Assembly: GCF_030867145.1 (NCBI RefSeq)
Contig: NC_134440.1
Coordinates: 8,494,001 to 8,558,000 of the forward strand
Length of the DNA: 64,000 nucleotides
DNA from: Opisthocomus hoazin
Taxonomy: Eukaryota > Chordata > Aves > Opisthocomiformes > Opisthocomidae
Direction of reading: 5' to 3'
The notes beneath the pieces were generated by a model, which did no database searches, was not told the DNA's origin, and worked only from the letters and a program-made list of their open reading frames with translations. Positions 60,067 to 64,000 of the stretch are shown in pieces. A program made the position numbers and the translations under genes. Position 1 is the first letter of the stretch. Every line of letters begins with the position of its first letter.

Positions 60067-63000
60067 GTGGGAAAAGCTCTTGGCCAAAGTTAACACGTTA
60101 ATGCGGAGAGAGAGCGAGAGAAAGAGCAGGGGAGAGGAAAGAGCCCGGGGATCCGCCCTGGCTTCTCCGCTGCCCGGGCTCGGGGCACCCCGCATCCCGC
60201 CGGGAAGCTGTTCCGGGGATGCCGACCAGCGACAGGCCGGGGACTCTTGGCCGCTCCCGCTCCGACGCGGTTCGGGGAGGGAAGGGAGGTTTTTCCTCTC
60301 TCACCCAAACAACCCAACCCCAGCGCTCGCGTCCCCGAGAAGATTTCGCTGCGGTTTAAATCCCGGCCTCCAGAGGCGAAAGGTTGCGTATTAGCACGCT
60401 GCACCGCTGAGCGTCTCTAATTGGGGCTTGGCAGGCTCCTGCCTCGGCCCCGTAAGCACCTTTTTGGCTGCTGCTCTGGAAAAAGCCGTGCCGGAGGACT
60501 TAGCTTTTAATACAGCCAAAGCCCAGGTGAGCCACCCACCGCTGCCCGCGTCGCCCGCCCGGTGCCGAACGGGCCGGTCCCAGCCCCGGCTGCGGGTCCC
60601 AGCCCTGGCCCCAGCCCCACGGGTCTTTGCCGGGTGGGCACAGGCAGGACCCCCCAGCCCCGCAGTGCCAGTCCCGGTGCAGCCCGCTGAGGACCAGCCC
60701 AGCGCCTTTCCCCGCGCCCCCGGCTGCCTTCCCGTGGGCCAGGTGCTTTGGGGCAATAATATCGCTACGGGAGCAGTTTCCTTAAACCCAGCTCTGTTAC
60801 CGCAAGCAGCTTAGCACCAGAAACTCTCTTCCTCTCTGGGCTTTTAATACGATCCCGGCTTAGCCAAGCCCCGGGCTTAGCCACTGCCCCTGAAGTGCAA
60901 GTGAGGGGAGGAGAATTAAATAATATGAAAGCAGAAAACAAAGGGATCTGCTCGATTTCAGCGGCTGGAGGAGAGGGGTCGGGTGGCCCAGCCCTGCCCG
61001 GGCGAGCTGCTGGGGTTCCCTGCGGAGGGGGACACTCGGCCGGGTGACACAGGGTGCGGCCCCCCCGGGACGCCTCGTTTTTGTGGGTCAGTGGGTCAGG
61101 GATGCTCTGGTGCTTTCTGCCGTTGCTCCTGCTGCCGGGGAGCGGAGGGAGCCCGGCTCGGAGTCACGCACGTGCTTAAACGTGCCCTGAACACCTTGCT
61201 GTGCTTTTTGGGGGCAAATATTCCCATTTTCCAGAGTTTTCCCATCTTGGGCTCTGCTGGGACTGGCGAGCGGCTTCGGGGAACTCAGTGCCCTTTGCAG
61301 AGGCAGCATCACACCAAGGAACTCACCAAGAACCCACCCTTCCCACCCACCGCCCCGGTGCCCGGGCGCTTCCCAGCTGCCGGGCAGAGCCCACTCCCCG
61401 TGCCGTGCCCACTGGTTCTGGGTTCTGGCTGGCGGGGCTGGCTCCCATCGCCGGCACCGGCGCTCACCTTGGACTCCGCTCCCGGCACGGCCCGGCAGCC
61501 GGCGGGGTTGCTGGGGAGACGGGCTGGTTTATTCACCGTCAGGGCTGCGATAAGGAGTGTGAAAGGGGAGGCGAAGCACATGGTGTCCAATGTGCCTGAC
61601 CCACTTTTCCACCGCCCGAGCATCGCTCGCCCTCGGCTATTGGGTTGCAGCGGTGGAGGCACAGGGAGCGTGGCCGTGCTGCTTGCCGGAGCCACCGTGC
61701 CACGAGGGTTTGGGGTGTCCTTGCTTCTGAACCCCGTTTTCTCTGGGCTGCATGGGAGTGGAGGAAAAGCATCCCTGGGCACCGTGGGTGCATCACGGCT
61801 GGATGCTGAGAGACCGCAACGGGGATGAAAACTCATGTCAAAGCTCGCTGCGGCGGACTCCTCGCGCCCGTCCTTGGCCGCGGTCCCCTCCACGGCGCGT
61901 CCCCCGCCGGCGCTGGCACAGTGGCCCAGATCTGCCATTCCGCATGGCTTCCCCGGCTCTCCCCGGGGCCGGGCGCCGGCAGGCAGGGCGCTCGCTCGGC
62001 GCCTCGCACGGCCGCCCGCTAATGCGACATGACTCTTCCATTAGAGACGAGATGCCGGCAAAGAGCTTTTCGGTGTAGGAATTAACTCCTTCTCCCACCC
62101 CGGAGCTCCCCGACCCGGAGCGTCAGCTCCGTCTCCGTCACTCGCGTGGCCTGGGGTCTGCGGGGTGGAGGGGTTCCGCCTGTCGTCACCCCCAGCCTGG
62201 TGATGGGCTCCCTGTGGGACCTGGCTAAGCCCTTGCATGTGCATCTCCCATCCTCCTGCTCTGAGGGTGCTCATCGCAGTGCTGGAAGGTGCCGGAGCGG
62301 GGCTCCATGAGCCCCCCGGGTGGCAGGAGGGGCCCCAGCCCAGCCAGCCCCAGCCCCAGCTGGAGCTTCAGCCGCTTCCCTTATCGATCTCCTCCCCTGC
62401 TGTTAATTAGCAGCTCCAATTTAGCCTGCTCAGAGCCACAGCTCCCTGCAAAGCGCCTGTCTCAGCTTTGGCCGTCCTCCCCGCAGGGCCCTGGGTCTGC
62501 TGGCGAGAGGACGGGACCCAAATGGGGAGCCCGGGGAGCTGGGGACAGTTTGGGGTGAGCGTCTCGGCCGGGGGTTGCTCCCCGAGCGGGGGGACCGGGG
62601 ACGTGGTGGGGATCCATGGTGGGGGGCTGGCACGTGGCCCTCCCAAGGGCACGAATGTCCCAGCCCAGAGGTGTCAGCATCTCACACCCGATGTGACGCT
62701 GTGGTTTGGGGACGGCAGTGGTGGCTCTGCGGTGGCAGCCGGCTCTGGCAGCGGAGGAGCTGGGAGTCGGAACACAGCGCAGGATCCACCCTCCGGGACC
62801 ACCCCCTGCCCCAAGGACAGAGCTGTCCCTCATGCCCCTGCTCCCCTGGAGCCGTTCAGGGGAGGTGACAGCAGTCCTCGGTCCCCTGCTCCAAGGACAG
62901 GCCCCAGCGTCCTTCCAGAGAGCGGAGGCAAAGCTGATCCTGCCTGGTGCTGGCCCCTGAGGTGCTGAGCCCAGGGGGGTCACCCATGCCCGGCCTCCTC

Positions 63001-64000
63001 CTGCGTCCCCGTTTGCCGGAGGAAACGATGGGTGAGGGCATCCCTTGGCCACCCCTCCAGCAGAGCGCTTGGGGCTGGGCTCTGTCCCTTGGTGGGGGTC
63101 AGGATCCCACCTGTGTCCTGTTCTTCTGCCAGGAGCGGCTGCTCGGCAGCCACCACAGCCCAGCACTAAGCCTACAGCACCAGGGCCGCATCCTGCTCCC
63201 TGCCAGGCTCCAGCCAGGCGGGTTCCCCTGAGCACAGCCGCAACTGGGGCCGCCATCGGCGCTTGCCCGAAAGCCAGGAGGACGGGCTCGGCTCCTGGAG
63301 AAAGATTTGGCCCTGGGAGGCGGCCATGAGTCCCTGCAAAATGCCCGGAGGGATGGCTCATCCCCAGGGGAAAGCGGGGAAACCGAGGCACAGAGCGAGG
63401 CACGGACGTGCACAATGCCGGGCCCTACCCAGGCAGGGACGGAGGCTCTGGGGCATCTCCTGAGCCAGGTGGGTGCTTGAGCCCCATCAGGCTGCGGCGT
63501 CCCTGTCCCTGCCGTGGGACCAGGGGGCTCTGCTGCCCAGCCAGCCCCCCAGCAGCCCCCCAAAGCTGCAGGGAAGGGGCAGGGAGCTGCTCGGGGAAGG
63601 TCTCCGGCCAAGGGGGCTGCAGGAGAGGGGGCTGTGCTGGAGCAGCGTGTCCTCGCCATCACCTCCCCCTTTGCTGCCATGTCACCGGATGGCTGTGGGG
63701 TCTGGGGACCTCGTGCCCATCTGGGCTGACTCGATTCGGCTCAGGATCCTGTGTAACCCCCCCAGCTCACCGTGGGGATGCACCAACGGAGAGCTGCCCT
63801 GGATCCCAGCCACCTGTGCCACCGCGTGTCCCTGGGAGAGGGTCTTCCAGCCTGGGGAGCAGCCCTGCAATGGCCAAGGAGCACAGGATGGGGGACGGCT
63901 GCTGTCCCCATCTCTCACGGTGGCCCCAGGACAGCTCAGCCTGGGGAGGGGGGGAACTCCAGGCCACCCACATGGTGCTTTGGGTCCCGGGGTGGGGGGC

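Larger units (their letters stand above)
58046..64000. other. Right flank, no gene supported
   Basis: This GC-rich stretch is punctuated by AT-rich islets with TAATTA or TTATGCAAT motifs (58260-58360, 59040-59110, 60000-60110, 62390-62430). I found no coding exon with credible splice sites, no CR1 and no RNA gene. Confidence 0.5.

Overview
The window is vertebrate nuclear DNA and almost certainly avian. It carries at least seven 5'-truncated CR1 retroposons ending in ATTCTGTG/ATTCTATG-type tails, one avian-type ERV solo LTR with a 5-bp target duplication, and large GC-rich stretches with CpG islands and many minisatellites, as on bird microchromosomes. No bacterial-type genes, CRISPR array or RNA gene could be supported. 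Gene structures below were assembled by hand from splice sites and reading-frame continuity.

Left part (1 to about 32,200). One complete gene reads on the minus strand: SCAMP4, six coding exons between 24,834 and 12,174, encoding 229 aa. A probable non-coding first exon lies in the CpG island at 31.3-32.2 kb, and a long 3' UTR runs below 12,174. A second CpG island at 5.4-6.3 kb has minus-strand splice donors but no coding exon in the window. In the human 19p13.3 order SCAMP4 is next to CSNK1G2, so this island may be the CSNK1G2 promoter, with 1-5,400 its first intron (inference). A solo LTR sits 232 bp upstream of the SCAMP4 ATG in sense orientation.

Centre-right (about 35.5-53.5 kb). A complete ROR-family nuclear receptor gene (NR1F) reads on the minus strand. 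Ten coding exons (52,926 to 39,307) encode 465 aa, with a two-finger DNA-binding domain, a C-terminal extension, a hinge with a SUMO-type motif, and a ligand-binding domain with an AF-2 helix. The 3' UTR probably ends in an AT-rich tract near 35,555. The protein resembles RORB more than mammalian RORC or RORA, yet it lies beside SCAMP4. By human gene order that is where ABHD17A and KLF16 are expected, whose paralogues ABHD17B and KLF9 lie near RORB. This makes it a candidate fourth ROR ohnologue; a relocated RORC is the alternative.

Far right (53.5-64 kb). GC-rich sequence upstream of the receptor has a CR1 copy, several minisatellites, ROR-element-like and homeodomain-like motifs, and no coding exon I can support.

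SCAMP4 (post-Golgi and recycling-vesicle membrane protein) and the receptor (nuclear transcription factor) have no evident functional link; they are neighbours by ancestry or rearrangement.
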